Positions 32,135-38,886 of a DNA stretch of 64,000 nt are shown piece by piece. Origin of the DNA: Gracilimonas amylolytica. Lineage in GTDB: Bacteria; Bacteroidota; Rhodothermia; Balneolales; Balneolaceae. Position 1 is the stretch's first letter, and each line of letters begins with the position of its first letter. The notes under the pieces are model-generated. The model did no database searches. It was not told where the DNA came from and was given only the letters and a program-made list of their open reading frames with translations. A program made the position numbers and the translations under genes. The stretch covers positions 34,742-98,741 of the forward strand of contig NZ_PQBS01000011.1 in NCBI RefSeq assembly GCF_002911695.1, given 5' to 3'.

Positions 32135-32710
32135 ATGACAAAATTTCGGGATAAATACAGGATAGAATCCAATCGGTGGGAATATTGGGATTACAAAAAC
32201 CCCGGAGCTTATTTCATTACCATTTGTACAAAACACAGGCAACATTTTTTCGGGACGATAGAAGGAGGCAGAATGATCCTGAACGAGGTGGGATCAATTG
32301 CCAGAGCCGAATGGAAGAGAACACCGAAGATCCGCAAAGACATGAATTTAACATTGGGTGAATTTGTGATCATGCCGGATCATATGCATGGGATCATTAT
32401 TATCGGGAATAACGAATATAATACACCAGAAATACCTTCGAACCCCGGTAGAGACGCGATGCATCGCGTCTCTACCGGGGTTGATCTTGAAACCGATTCA
32501 CAAAAAAGATTTGGACCACAACGTAAAAACCTGGCGTCGATCATACGCGGATATAAATCGGCTGTAACCATTCATTCCCGAAAAATAAACCCAGAGTTTT
32601 GCTGGCAATCAAATTATCATGACAGGGTGATCAGAAATTATAGGGAATACGAATCTATTGCCGATTATATCTTAGACAATGTTCGGCGATGGGAATTGGA
32701 TACGAAATAA
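32135..32710 (+). CDS. REP-associated Y1 transposase RAYT2, carrying an internal copy of its palindrome
   Basis: HUH-type protein of 191 residues, clearly related to RAYT1 but divergent. It has YFITICTKHRQHFFG, the HUH motif MPDHMHGIIII with His83 and His85, the basic helix LASIIRGYKSAVTI and the probable nucleophile Tyr in CWQSNYHDRVIRN near residue 161. Residues 103-116 are encoded by a perfect 42-base palindrome occupying exactly 14 codons, located between the HUH strand and the basic helix, the same place as the palindrome in RAYT1. A related palindrome lies upstream and another 3.3 kb downstream. No transposon ends or target duplications are evident. Confidence 0.9.
   Translation: MTKFRDKYRIESNRWEYWDYKNPGAYFITICTKHRQHFFGTIEGGRMILNEVGSIARAEWKRTPKIRKDMNLTLGEFVIMPDHMHGIIIIGNNEYNTPEIPSNPGRDAMHRVSTGVDLETDSQKRFGPQRKNLASIIRGYKSAVTIHSRKINPEFCWQSNYHDRVIRNYREYESIADYILDNVRRWELDTK
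32441..32482. repeat. Perfect 42-base palindrome inside RAYT2 coding sequence
   Basis: Arms AACCCCGGTAGAGACGCGATG and the exact complement to 32482. The core TAGAGACGCGATGCATC matches the flanking and orphan copies, but the outer arm is AACCCCGG instead of CCCTGCCCG, again matched by its partner. It begins on a codon boundary and spans 14 codons. Confidence 0.95.
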
Positions 32711-32765
32711 TCGCTGAAATTTCCGTATCTATATATTCAAAACCCATTCTAAAGCAATTTATATC

Positions 32766-33593
32766 ATGAAAAAAGCCATATTGTTGCTAATGATCATTCC
32801 GATCTTTTCCGGGAATAATCAGGCACAGGATTCACCAACAACCCGTGAAATGAACCTTATAAACTGGCTGGAATTTGAGGAATTTGTGCCCGAAAAGATT
32901 GAAACGGTGTTATTGCCTACCGGAACCCTGGAGCCACATGGGGTGATTCCAAATGGATCTGATAACCTGGCCCCGGAGGCTATGGCAAGGGAGCTGGCTC
33001 CTGAATTGAACGCGATGGTAGCTCCCACTTTGAATTATGGTATGACAGGGACACTGGCCGCTTATCCCGGTGCTTTTGCTATGAGTGAAAACGTGTATCG
33101 TGCTTTTGCGGGAGAGATCCTGGAAGGATTACACAAAAATGAATTTAAGAATATCATCATACTCAATGGTCACGGTGGTGGACAGACCGCCGTGCTTCAG
33201 GACCTGGCAGCTGAATTATCAAATAAATTACAGGTTCGGATCATGGTCATCAATTGGTGGAGCCTGGCTTCTGAAGATACCTTTACCGTGTTTGGTGAAA
33301 ATGGAGGTCATGCCGGAAATAATGAATCAGCCTACATGCAGGCCATAACTCCCGATCATATACATCCTGAGTGGTACTCCGGAGAAGAAATGACGACCCC
33401 GTATCCGAGTGGTACTTCCTGGTCGGCTTACCCGTTTCCTTCATCCATAGGATTATATGAGCCGGGGCAAGGGCATCCGACTTTTGATCAGGCTCAGGCT
33501 GAAGAATATTTTGATAGAGTTAATACCCGTGTGGGCAACCTGATCAAGGATGTTATCGAAAAGTGGGATATGGCGGGGTTATTTCGGGAATGA
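32766..33593 (+). CDS. Exported creatininase-family hydrolase
   Basis: Protein of 275 residues with a signal peptide (ILLLMIIPIFSGNNQAQ). The creatininase fold is indicated by LLPTGTLEPHGVIPNGSDN (Glu, His and Asp metal ligands), LNGHGGGQTAVLQ and GENGGHAGNNESAYMQ with the second His and the Glu ligand. The family splits C-N bonds in cyclic amides (creatinine, mycofactocin precursor, formamides). Here the substrate is unknown and export is unusual for the family. The canonical NGHGGN is NGHGGG. It stands alone after RAYT2. Confidence 0.85.
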   Translation: MKKAILLLMIIPIFSGNNQAQDSPTTREMNLINWLEFEEFVPEKIETVLLPTGTLEPHGVIPNGSDNLAPEAMARELAPELNAMVAPTLNYGMTGTLAAYPGAFAMSENVYRAFAGEILEGLHKNEFKNIIILNGHGGGQTAVLQDLAAELSNKLQVRIMVINWWSLASEDTFTVFGENGGHAGNNESAYMQAITPDHIHPEWYSGEEMTTPYPSGTSWSAYPFPSSIGLYEPGQGHPTFDQAQAEEYFDRVNTRVGNLIKDVIEKWDMAGLFRE

Positions 33594-33619
33594 AAAGCAG
33601 TTACTGAGTTTTATGACTT

Positions 33620-34672
33620 TTATAGAGATATAGGGCTTTTATATACCATTCCATCTTCGGATGAAGCAAAATAAACTGTGTTGCTTTCGTTATCTACATC
33701 AAATGCTGCAAGGTAACCAACATGAGCAGGAAGTGTATAAATGTCTGTTATTTCACCTGCACTGTTTACTTTGATTAGTTGCTGAGGGACTTCTGAGTTT
33801 TTTCTGTTTGAAAGAATGACGATCTCTTTATCAATGACCTCAAGATCATTGATATAAGCGTAAGCGGGAAGCCCTCCCGGTGAGTTTTTAGCTTTTTCTA
33901 CCGTTGCCCTGAAAATGTCTTCGTTATATGGCAGTTCAATTTTTTGCTCCCAAACCAGTTTGCCATTCTGATCATATTTTTGAAGGATACTGTAAGCATT
34001 CAGGAAAGCGTAAATATGATCATTATCTGTCCTTAAGGTGACCATGTTCTTGTAAAGGCCTGGGATCTCACCATTTTTGAGTTGGTTGAGACTTTCCTGA
34101 AAATCCACAACTTCTATGCTTTCACCTTTTGGAGTTCCAAAGTAAAAGGTAGAATCAGTGTTGAAATCAGTAACAGAAAGAAGAGTACTGTCAACACCCC
34201 CGGTAGCGATAATATATTTGGTTCTGTCAATAGCGGAGACTTCTTTAAGTATTGCAGCTGACTTATATGCATGACCGTTAATAAAATTACCTTCGGTATC
34301 AAATTTAGAGATCATATTTAGATTGGTATCGATCACATGTATCACATCATCCGTGACAAATAGGTTATCAATACGAATAAATTCACCCGGACCTCTTCCT
34401 TCACGCCCAAATGATGTGATCAGATCCCCTAATTTACTAACCAAACTGACCTGCTTTTGGTCAAAGTCTACAATAGCCACTGAGCCATTTTCAAGTATTG
34501 CAAGTTCTGTAGGCTGAGCAATATTGTGAGTTTCAAAATCGGTAAAGGTAAAAAGTGTATCCACCGAAACCATAGTGACTTTGTCAGGTTGCTTTGAAGA
34601 ATCATCTTGAGTTTGTGAGCAACCAATTATCATTAAAATGATGCAGGTAAAAAGAAGATATTTATAAGGCAT
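33620..34672 (-). CDS. Six-bladed beta-propeller lipoprotein
   Basis: Lipoprotein of 350 residues with lipobox YLLFTCIILMIIGC (Cys18); the open frame runs 9 bases further upstream but the ATG at 34670-34672 fits the signal. The mature part is made of repeated NHL/6-bladed-propeller strands such as VAIVDFDQKQVSLVSKLGDL, FGREGRGPGEFIRIDNLFV and FDVDNESNTVYFASSEDG. Bacteroidota encode many such proteins (6-bladed beta-propeller, DUF4934 type) with unknown ligands. A paralogue follows at 34855-35892, with the same blade order and the same FGREGRGP/FGKEGRGP segment. Confidence 0.78.
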   Translation of the reverse strand: MPYKYLLFTCIILMIIGCSQTQDDSSKQPDKVTMVSVDTLFTFTDFETHNIAQPTELAILENGSVAIVDFDQKQVSLVSKLGDLITSFGREGRGPGEFIRIDNLFVTDDVIHVIDTNLNMISKFDTEGNFINGHAYKSAAILKEVSAIDRTKYIIATGGVDSTLLSVTDFNTDSTFYFGTPKGESIEVVDFQESLNQLKNGEIPGLYKNMVTLRTDNDHIYAFLNAYSILQKYDQNGKLVWEQKIELPYNEDIFRATVEKAKNSPGGLPAYAYINDLEVIDKEIVILSNRKNSEVPQQLIKVNSAGEITDIYTLPAHVGYLAAFDVDNESNTVYFASSEDGMVYKSPISL

Positions 34673-34854
34673 ACAGATCAATACAAGTTATTTAATATTA
34701 GGTCTATATATAATTATAAGTTATGAATATCAATAAGTGAAATACTTATATAAGTATCCAACCGGTCTGTAATGATTTCGTTCAGATACCAATCTCTGTG
34801 GGAAACAAAATGCAAACTTTGGGCATGCCGGTATAAAATCACTTCAATTATAGG

Positions 34855-35892
34855 TTACAATTTTCCCTTGTAAACGATCCCGCTCATAGCATCCGAAACA
34901 TAAAGGGTGTTACTATTTGGATCGATGGCGAAGCTTAGAACTTGCATGTCAGAATCAGGCATTTGATATAAAGTGGTTATTTCCCCATCTGCATTAACCC
35001 TGATGAGATGCTGTGATGAATTGCGGGCTTTATTCCCCAGTAAATAAATACCGGAGTCCACGAATTTGGCAGAATATATGTAAGTTAAAAATGGTAGAAA
35101 ATTGGGAGATTGCCCGGCTGCTTCTGCAATGTCTGACTTTAACTGATCATTATCGGGCAGGTCAAGGTGTCGCTCCCAAACCAATTCCCCATCCCTGGTG
35201 TATTTTCTTAACTCACTGTAAGAGTTTAGGAAAGCATAAACGTGATCTTCATCTAAAGTCAGTATCACATTATTTTTGAAATAATCCGGAATTTGGCCGT
35301 TTTCAATGGCATTGCGACTCGCTTCCATATCCATATCTTCTATGAGTGAGATCTTGGCTTCTCCAAAAAGTTGAGAAGTATCGGTATCTGCTTTGCCCCA
35401 TTTTATGAGTTTTTCATTCTCACCATTTGCCCCGGTGAAGAATTCGCGGTCATCTGACAACGCAATGGAGCCACCCATCGCCTTACTTTTATACCCATAA
35501 CTGTCCACAAAATTTCCATTCAGGTCGAATTCCAACACTTTGAACTGATTCGCATCTACTACATTCAATAAGCCTGAGGCTACCGTAAGGTTACCTGGGT
35601 AAATAAACTCTGCCGGACCACGCCCTTCCTTACCAAACTGTGCCACTGAATCACCGTCTGATGTGACTATGGTGATCTTTTTGATCTGACCATCAGCCAC
35701 AGCAATATTACCGTTAGGTAGAATTTCGATGGAGCCGGGCCGGGAAATACCGTGTGAGTCAAAATCCATGAACTTGTACAATGTGTCAATTTTGACTAAC
35801 TGAGGTTCGGTAGGTACTGAAGGAGACTTCTCAGAACACCCCAAGGAGATGACTGAGATAAGCAGAATGAAAAGAAGTGATCTTAAATGCAT
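34855..35892 (-). CDS. Six-bladed beta-propeller lipoprotein, paralogue
   Basis: Lipoprotein of 345 residues, lipobox LLFILLISVISLGC (Cys19). It aligns with the protein at 33620-34672 along the whole length: both have a DTLYKF/DTLFTF-type first strand, ISRPGSIEILPNGNIAVAD versus IAQPTELAILENGSVAIVD, FG(K/R)EGRGP, and the HVYAFLNSYSELRKY versus HIYAFLNAYSILQKY segment. The two are a tandem duplication that has diverged considerably. There are 182 bases between them, so they may have separate promoters. The ligand is unknown. Confidence 0.78.
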   Translation of the reverse strand: MHLRSLLFILLISVISLGCSEKSPSVPTEPQLVKIDTLYKFMDFDSHGISRPGSIEILPNGNIAVADGQIKKITIVTSDGDSVAQFGKEGRGPAEFIYPGNLTVASGLLNVVDANQFKVLEFDLNGNFVDSYGYKSKAMGGSIALSDDREFFTGANGENEKLIKWGKADTDTSQLFGEAKISLIEDMDMEASRNAIENGQIPDYFKNNVILTLDEDHVYAFLNSYSELRKYTRDGELVWERHLDLPDNDQLKSDIAEAAGQSPNFLPFLTYIYSAKFVDSGIYLLGNKARNSSQHLIRVNADGEITTLYQMPDSDMQVLSFAIDPNSNTLYVSDAMSGIVYKGKL

Positions 35893-35967
35893 GACAAATA
35901 ATTCGTTACTAATTAAATAGTAATTACCCGAATTAGTTGATGAATGTCAAGAAAGGGTGACGACGTA

Positions 35968-36020
35968 TTCCCCCTGCCCGTAGAGACGCGATGCATCGCA
36001 CCTCTACGGGCAGGGGAATT
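35968..36020. repeat. Orphan RAYT2-family palindrome
   Basis: Arms CCCCTGCCCGTAGAG and CTCTACGGGCAGGGG around ACGCGATGCATCGCAC, with outer flanks extending the pairing to AATT. It is 3.3 kb from the RAYT2 gene, in the gap between the beta-propeller gene and the tRNA-Leu terminator. The remainder of that 200-base gap holds the terminator only. Confidence 0.9.
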
Positions 36021-36052
36021 AATAAATGAGAAGAGATGAAAATCAGCCAAAC

Positions 36053-36087
36053 AAAAAAAGCCCGTTTCTTGAACAAGAAACGGGCTT
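36053..36087 (-). terminator. Terminator of the tRNA-Leu transcript
   Basis: A 14-base perfect stem, AAGCCCGTTTCTTG with CAAGAAACGGGCTT, and a two-base apparent loop. The plus-strand A7 run becomes T7 on the tRNA strand. It lies 7 bases beyond the encoded CCA. Confidence 0.93.
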
Positions 36088-36094
36088 AATTAAA

Positions 36095-36181
36095 TGGTGC
36101 TCACGAGAGGAATCGAACCTCCACGGCCGTTAGGCCATACGCCCCTCAAGCGCACGCGTCTACCAGTTCCGCCACGTGAGC
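36095..36181 (-). tRNA. tRNA-Leu (anticodon GAG)
   Basis: Class II tRNA of 87 bases including an encoded CCA end. The acceptor arm GCTCACG pairs with CGTGAGC. The D arm has GGCGGAACTGGTAGACGC and the T arm GGTTCGATTCC. The anticodon loop is TTGAGGG between stems TGCGC and GCGTA, giving anticodon GAG for CUC/CUU leucine codons. A long variable arm (TGGCC...GGCC) follows, as expected for leucine. A consensus promoter lies 84 bases upstream and a strong terminator immediately downstream, so it is a single-gene transcript. Confidence 0.95.
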
Positions 36182-36182
36182 A

Positions 36183-36250
36183 TTGGTAACATGTTTGGTA
36201 ACATGTTTGGTAACATGTTTGGTAACATGTTTGGTAACATGTTTGGTAAC
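36183..36250. repeat. 12-bp tandem repeat in the tRNA-Leu leader
   Basis: Five full and one partial copies of a 12-base unit, which reads GTTACCAAACAT on the tRNA strand, without a mismatch. The array starts one base from the tRNA 5' end and finishes 15 bases before the -7 element. It should therefore be transcribed as the 5' leader of the pre-tRNA. Its chance open frame (MFGN repeated) is not a gene. Confidence 0.95.
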
Positions 36251-36264
36251 AAATTCAAGGGCGA

Positions 36265-36296
36265 CAAAGATAGCACTTTTAGCCTTCAAATTTCAA
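36265..36296 (-). promoter_or_regulatory. Promoter of tRNA-Leu
   Basis: On the minus strand, TTG (36296-36294), a 21-base spacer and TATCTTTG (36272-36265), an exact consensus. The predicted start near 36258 means the 12-bp array is in the transcript. Confidence 0.75.
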
Positions 36297-36334
36297 TGCT
36301 TTCCCTAAAAAACATGAGGTTCATTAGAGATATA

Positions 36335-36620
36335 TCCGCTCCGACGCAGAGCGTCAGGAGCGAGAGATGTGAAAATTACGGTAACATCTTAGTTTGGCAT
36401 TAGAACAGAGATAATAATTCCTATCACAAGCGGGACGCTTGCGATAGTTTTATATGAGCGAGGATCAGCTGTTAAGATATTTCTACTCCGATTCAGTGCG
36501 AATGGAGTGAGGAAGATATATTTGGGATAAATTCACTTTTAAGCAGAGTGTCAAAAGCGAGGAGGATGGTGCCACCAATATCCGAAACCTGGTTACGTAC
36601 GCTCTGCGTCGTAACCAATT
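36335..36620. repeat. Cluster of GACGCAGAGCGT-family hairpins
   Basis: This gap upstream of the tRNA-Leu promoter has no gene. It holds four recognisable members: 36337-36366 (arms CGCTCC/GGAGCG), 36484-36509 (ACTCC/GGAGT), 36535-36566 (CTTTT/AAAAG, degenerate) and an inverted one at 36591-36616 (GGTTAC/GTAACC). A further hairpin (CTATC...GATAG, 36421-36447) may be an unrelated or decayed copy. Outer arms differ in every copy but remain complementary within it. The tail CGAGGATG or similar follows several copies, as at 6360. Confidence 0.7.
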
Positions 36621-36645
36621 AATTCAACAGTTCAGTGTACGATGT

Positions 36646-37194
36646 TCACTCTTCTTCTTCCAGCTGCCGCTTGGCATAATCATTTTCAGGGTCGATCTTT
36701 AGCGCTTGCTCATAATATGTACGGGCTTTGTCAGGCTGACCGCCTTTGTTGATCATATCACCCATAAGGATCCAGTTTTCGGCATCCTGAGGGTCTTTTT
36801 TGATGCGCTCGATCAGATAAGGAATAGCTTCCTGACCACGGTCGGTCATCAGCATGAGCATCACCTTATTACGGTGAGCGGCAGAGGTGTCGGCCATTTC
36901 TATGGCTTTATCAAAATCTTCTTCAGCGCCCTCCAGTTTTTCCAGCTGCATTCTGACATTTCCACGGAGGTTGTAGTAGGGAGCATTGTCATCATCGATC
37001 TCGATCGCTTTTTCGATCGCTTCAATGCTTTTATCAAATTGATTCAGTTGCTGCATGACCAAAGCCTCGAGGTAGTAAGCCTCATGCGAATCCGGATGGT
37101 CTTTTTGTAGCTCTCTTGCAACATCCAGAGCATAATCAATGTCTTTTTCTCTTAGTAATTCAAAACCTTTATTCAGTTTCTCTTCGAAATTCAT
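36646..37194 (-). CDS. Tetratricopeptide repeat protein
   Basis: Protein of 182 residues built of about five TPR-like helical pairs. Typical pieces are DIDYALDVARELQKDHPDSHEAYYLEA, FDKSIEAIEKAIEIDDDNAPYY and PDKARTYYEQALKIDPENDYAK. No signal peptide or other domain, so a cytoplasmic scaffold. It is the last gene of the dnaA-folB-folK-dNK-small protein series, 9 bases after its neighbour. Function cannot be told beyond protein binding. A cluster of hairpin repeats follows its stop codon in place of a recognisable terminator. Confidence 0.85.
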   Translation of the reverse strand: MNFEEKLNKGFELLREKDIDYALDVARELQKDHPDSHEAYYLEALVMQQLNQFDKSIEAIEKAIEIDDDNAPYYNLRGNVRMQLEKLEGAEEDFDKAIEMADTSAAHRNKVMLMLMTDRGQEAIPYLIERIKKDPQDAENWILMGDMINKGGQPDKARTYYEQALKIDPENDYAKRQLEEEE

Positions 37195-37203
37195 GGAGTG
37201 TGT

Positions 37204-37392
37204 TTAATTTTCTTTATTAGAAAGATCTTCGTATTCAGCTTCTTCTATCTCATCGAAGCTTTGTTTTCTTCTGTTTGAACGTCCGCTAAACGGATCAAAA
37301 CTCTTGTTTTTCTCATTGGAAGTTAAGAACAATCTGTTGATATATCTTACCAGGAAGAAGAATATTATGACAAAAAATAAAAACTTAAGCAT
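37204..37392 (-). CDS. Small membrane-anchored protein (DUF4834-like)
   Basis: Protein of 62 residues with one N-terminal membrane helix (LKFLFFVIIFFFLVRYI) and a charged tail ending FDEIEEAEYEDLSNKEN. The helix plus a tail with a (Y/F)-E-E-I-E-D-A-like acidic motif is reminiscent of the Bacteroidota DUF4834 family, also found in cell-division and core gene neighbourhoods. I do not hold this firmly. It lies 5 bases from the kinase and 9 from the TPR gene on the same strand, so it is certainly in the operon. Confidence 0.65.
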   Translation of the reverse strand: MLKFLFFVIIFFFLVRYINRLFLTSNEKNKSFDPFSGRSNRRKQSFDEIEEAEYEDLSNKEN

Positions 37393-37397
37393 TTCAC

Positions 37398-38039
37398 TCA
37401 GGGTGAGATGTGGATATGGGTGTTGGTTGTAATGGGTTTCTCAAAGATCTGTTTTTCAATGTAATCCAGATGCTCACTGTTATTTACAAAATCGATCTCT
37501 GAAGCATTCAATACGATCAGCGGTGCCCGGTTATAATGATGAAAGAAATGATTATAGGCATCATTCAGTTCTTTAAGATACTCAGGAGTGATGTGACGCT
37601 CATAATCCCTGCCACGATTCTCAATGTTCTCCATCAGTCGTTCAACTGAAGATTGAATGTAAATGATCAGATCAGGCTGAGCCGCAATGCCCGTCATGAT
37701 GCTGTAAATATTATCGTATAGCGCCATTTCATCCTGATCCAGGTTCAGGCGGGCAAAGATGCGGTCTTTATCAAAGATATAGTCAGATATCGTGAATTGG
37801 TGAAACAGATCCTGATTCATCATATTCTGCTGCTGCTTGAACCGGCTCGCTAAAAAGGCAAGCTGTGTTTGAAAAGCGTATCGCTCACGGTCCTCATAAA
37901 ACTTTGGCAAAAAGGGATTGTCCTCAAATTCCTCCAGCACCAATCGGGCATTTCTGCGCTCTGCCAGCAGAGAGGCAAGAGAAGTCTTTCCGGCTCCAAT
38001 TACACCTTCGATCGCAATAAAATCATATGAGTTGGGCAT
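37398..38039 (-). CDS. Deoxynucleoside kinase family protein
   Basis: Salvage kinase of 213 residues phosphorylating a deoxynucleoside (deoxyadenosine/deoxyguanosine/deoxycytidine type). P-loop IEGVIGAGKTSLA starts near residue 10. EEFEDNPFLPKFYED supplies the catalytic Glu, DYIFDKDRIFA the DR-like motif, and ENRGRDYERHI the arginine-rich lid. All are typical of Bacillus Dgk/Dck relatives; the exact base preference needs comparison. Starts 3 bases after folK in the dnaA operon. This folB-folK-dNK order is common in Bacteroidota. Confidence 0.9.
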   Translation of the reverse strand: MPNSYDFIAIEGVIGAGKTSLASLLAERRNARLVLEEFEDNPFLPKFYEDRERYAFQTQLAFLASRFKQQQNMMNQDLFHQFTISDYIFDKDRIFARLNLDQDEMALYDNIYSIMTGIAAQPDLIIYIQSSVERLMENIENRGRDYERHITPEYLKELNDAYNHFFHHYNRAPLIVLNASEIDFVNNSEHLDYIEKQIFEKPITTNTHIHISP

Positions 38040-38042
38040 CAG

Positions 38043-38531
38043 CTACCAATTCAGGGTTGTTTTAACAATGTCGAGCTTGGGTGCTTGTTCGATCAGTTCA
38101 TCCACATGTTGAGCAGACACGGGATCCTGCCAATCGGGTAAAATATCCTTTAAGGGTAAAAGAACAAACAAACGGCTCTTATATTCTTGATGAGGAATGA
38201 TAAGGGTATCTGTTTCAATGACCAAGTGATCCCAGCCAATTATATCAAGGTCTAACGTTCGGGCGGTCCACTTGGGATAGCGTGAAGGGCGACCCTGCTT
38301 TTTTTCCTGTGCCTTTAGTTTTTCGAAAAGCTGAGAAGGTTCCAGTTCAGTTTCAATAACGGCAACGGCATTCAAAAAATCTTTTTCCGAAGGACCAACC
38401 GGTTCGGACCTATAAATAGAAGACTTTTTGATGGGGGTAAGACTAATGTCTTCTAAAAATTTACAGGCTGTTTTAAGCTGCTTATGAGGGTCATCAAGAT
38501 TGGACCCCAATGCAATAATTACCTGGGCCAT
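38043..38531 (-). CDS. folK: 2-amino-4-hydroxy-6-hydroxymethyldihydropteridine diphosphokinase
   Basis: HPPK, which transfers pyrophosphate from ATP to the pterin in folate synthesis; 162 residues. It has IALGSNLDDPHKQLKTA at the start, SSIYRSEPVG, FLNAVAVIET and the signature W(T)ARTLDLDIIGWD with the two catalytic Asp. Its first 13 bases overlap the end of folB, the preceding enzyme in the pathway, so translation is probably coupled. Confidence 0.95.
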   Translation of the reverse strand: MAQVIIALGSNLDDPHKQLKTACKFLEDISLTPIKKSSIYRSEPVGPSEKDFLNAVAVIETELEPSQLFEKLKAQEKKQGRPSRYPKWTARTLDLDIIGWDHLVIETDTLIIPHQEYKSRLFVLLPLKDILPDWQDPVSAQHVDELIEQAPKLDIVKTTLNW

Positions 38532-38884
38532 GACATATGGGCTTCGGTATGATCGACAGGCGCCTCGATCGGCGGTTTCAGTTTGCGAACTTTGACTACG
38601 ATCTTTTCACATTGATCCTCATACTCTTCGTACAGCTTGTTTCCGATCCGGTAACACAAGGTTTCGATCAAGTCAACGGATGCTCCTTCCATGATCTCAG
38701 AAGTTAGGTTCTGAACCTCTGTGTAGTTGATAGCCTTGTTGAGGTCATCAGTTACTCCTGCTTCAGAAAGGTCGGTATGGAAGAATACATCTACGATAAA
38801 TTCATTGCCCTCTTCCTTTTCGAATTCCTGAACACCGTGGTATCCGAGAAATTTCATTCCGTTTACGGAGAGGATATCCATCAC
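38519..38884 (-). CDS. folB: Dihydroneopterin aldolase
   Basis: Folate enzyme of 121 residues. The tunnel-fold signature is visible at the start (NGMKFLGYHGVQEFEKEEGNEF), with Tyr and Glu residues of the active site. The NYTEV region follows, then the late LIETLCYRIGNKLYEEYEDQ helix and KVRKLKPPIEAPVDHTEAHM. It starts 2 bases after dnaA ends, placing folate synthesis under the dnaA promoter. Overlaps folK by 13 bases. Confidence 0.94.
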   Translation of the reverse strand: MMDILSVNGMKFLGYHGVQEFEKEEGNEFIVDVFFHTDLSEAGVTDDLNKAINYTEVQNLTSEIMEGASVDLIETLCYRIGNKLYEEYEDQCEKIVVKVRKLKPPIEAPVDHTEAHMSWPR

Positions 38885-38886
38885 GA

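Noticed and set aside
36183..36250. Possible CRISPR array
   Set aside because: The repeats are 12 bases and directly contiguous, with no spacers, and no cas genes are near.
36176..36403. Open frame beginning with repeated MFGN
   Set aside because: It is only the 12-bp tandem array read in one frame, lies across the tRNA-Leu promoter and has no family match.
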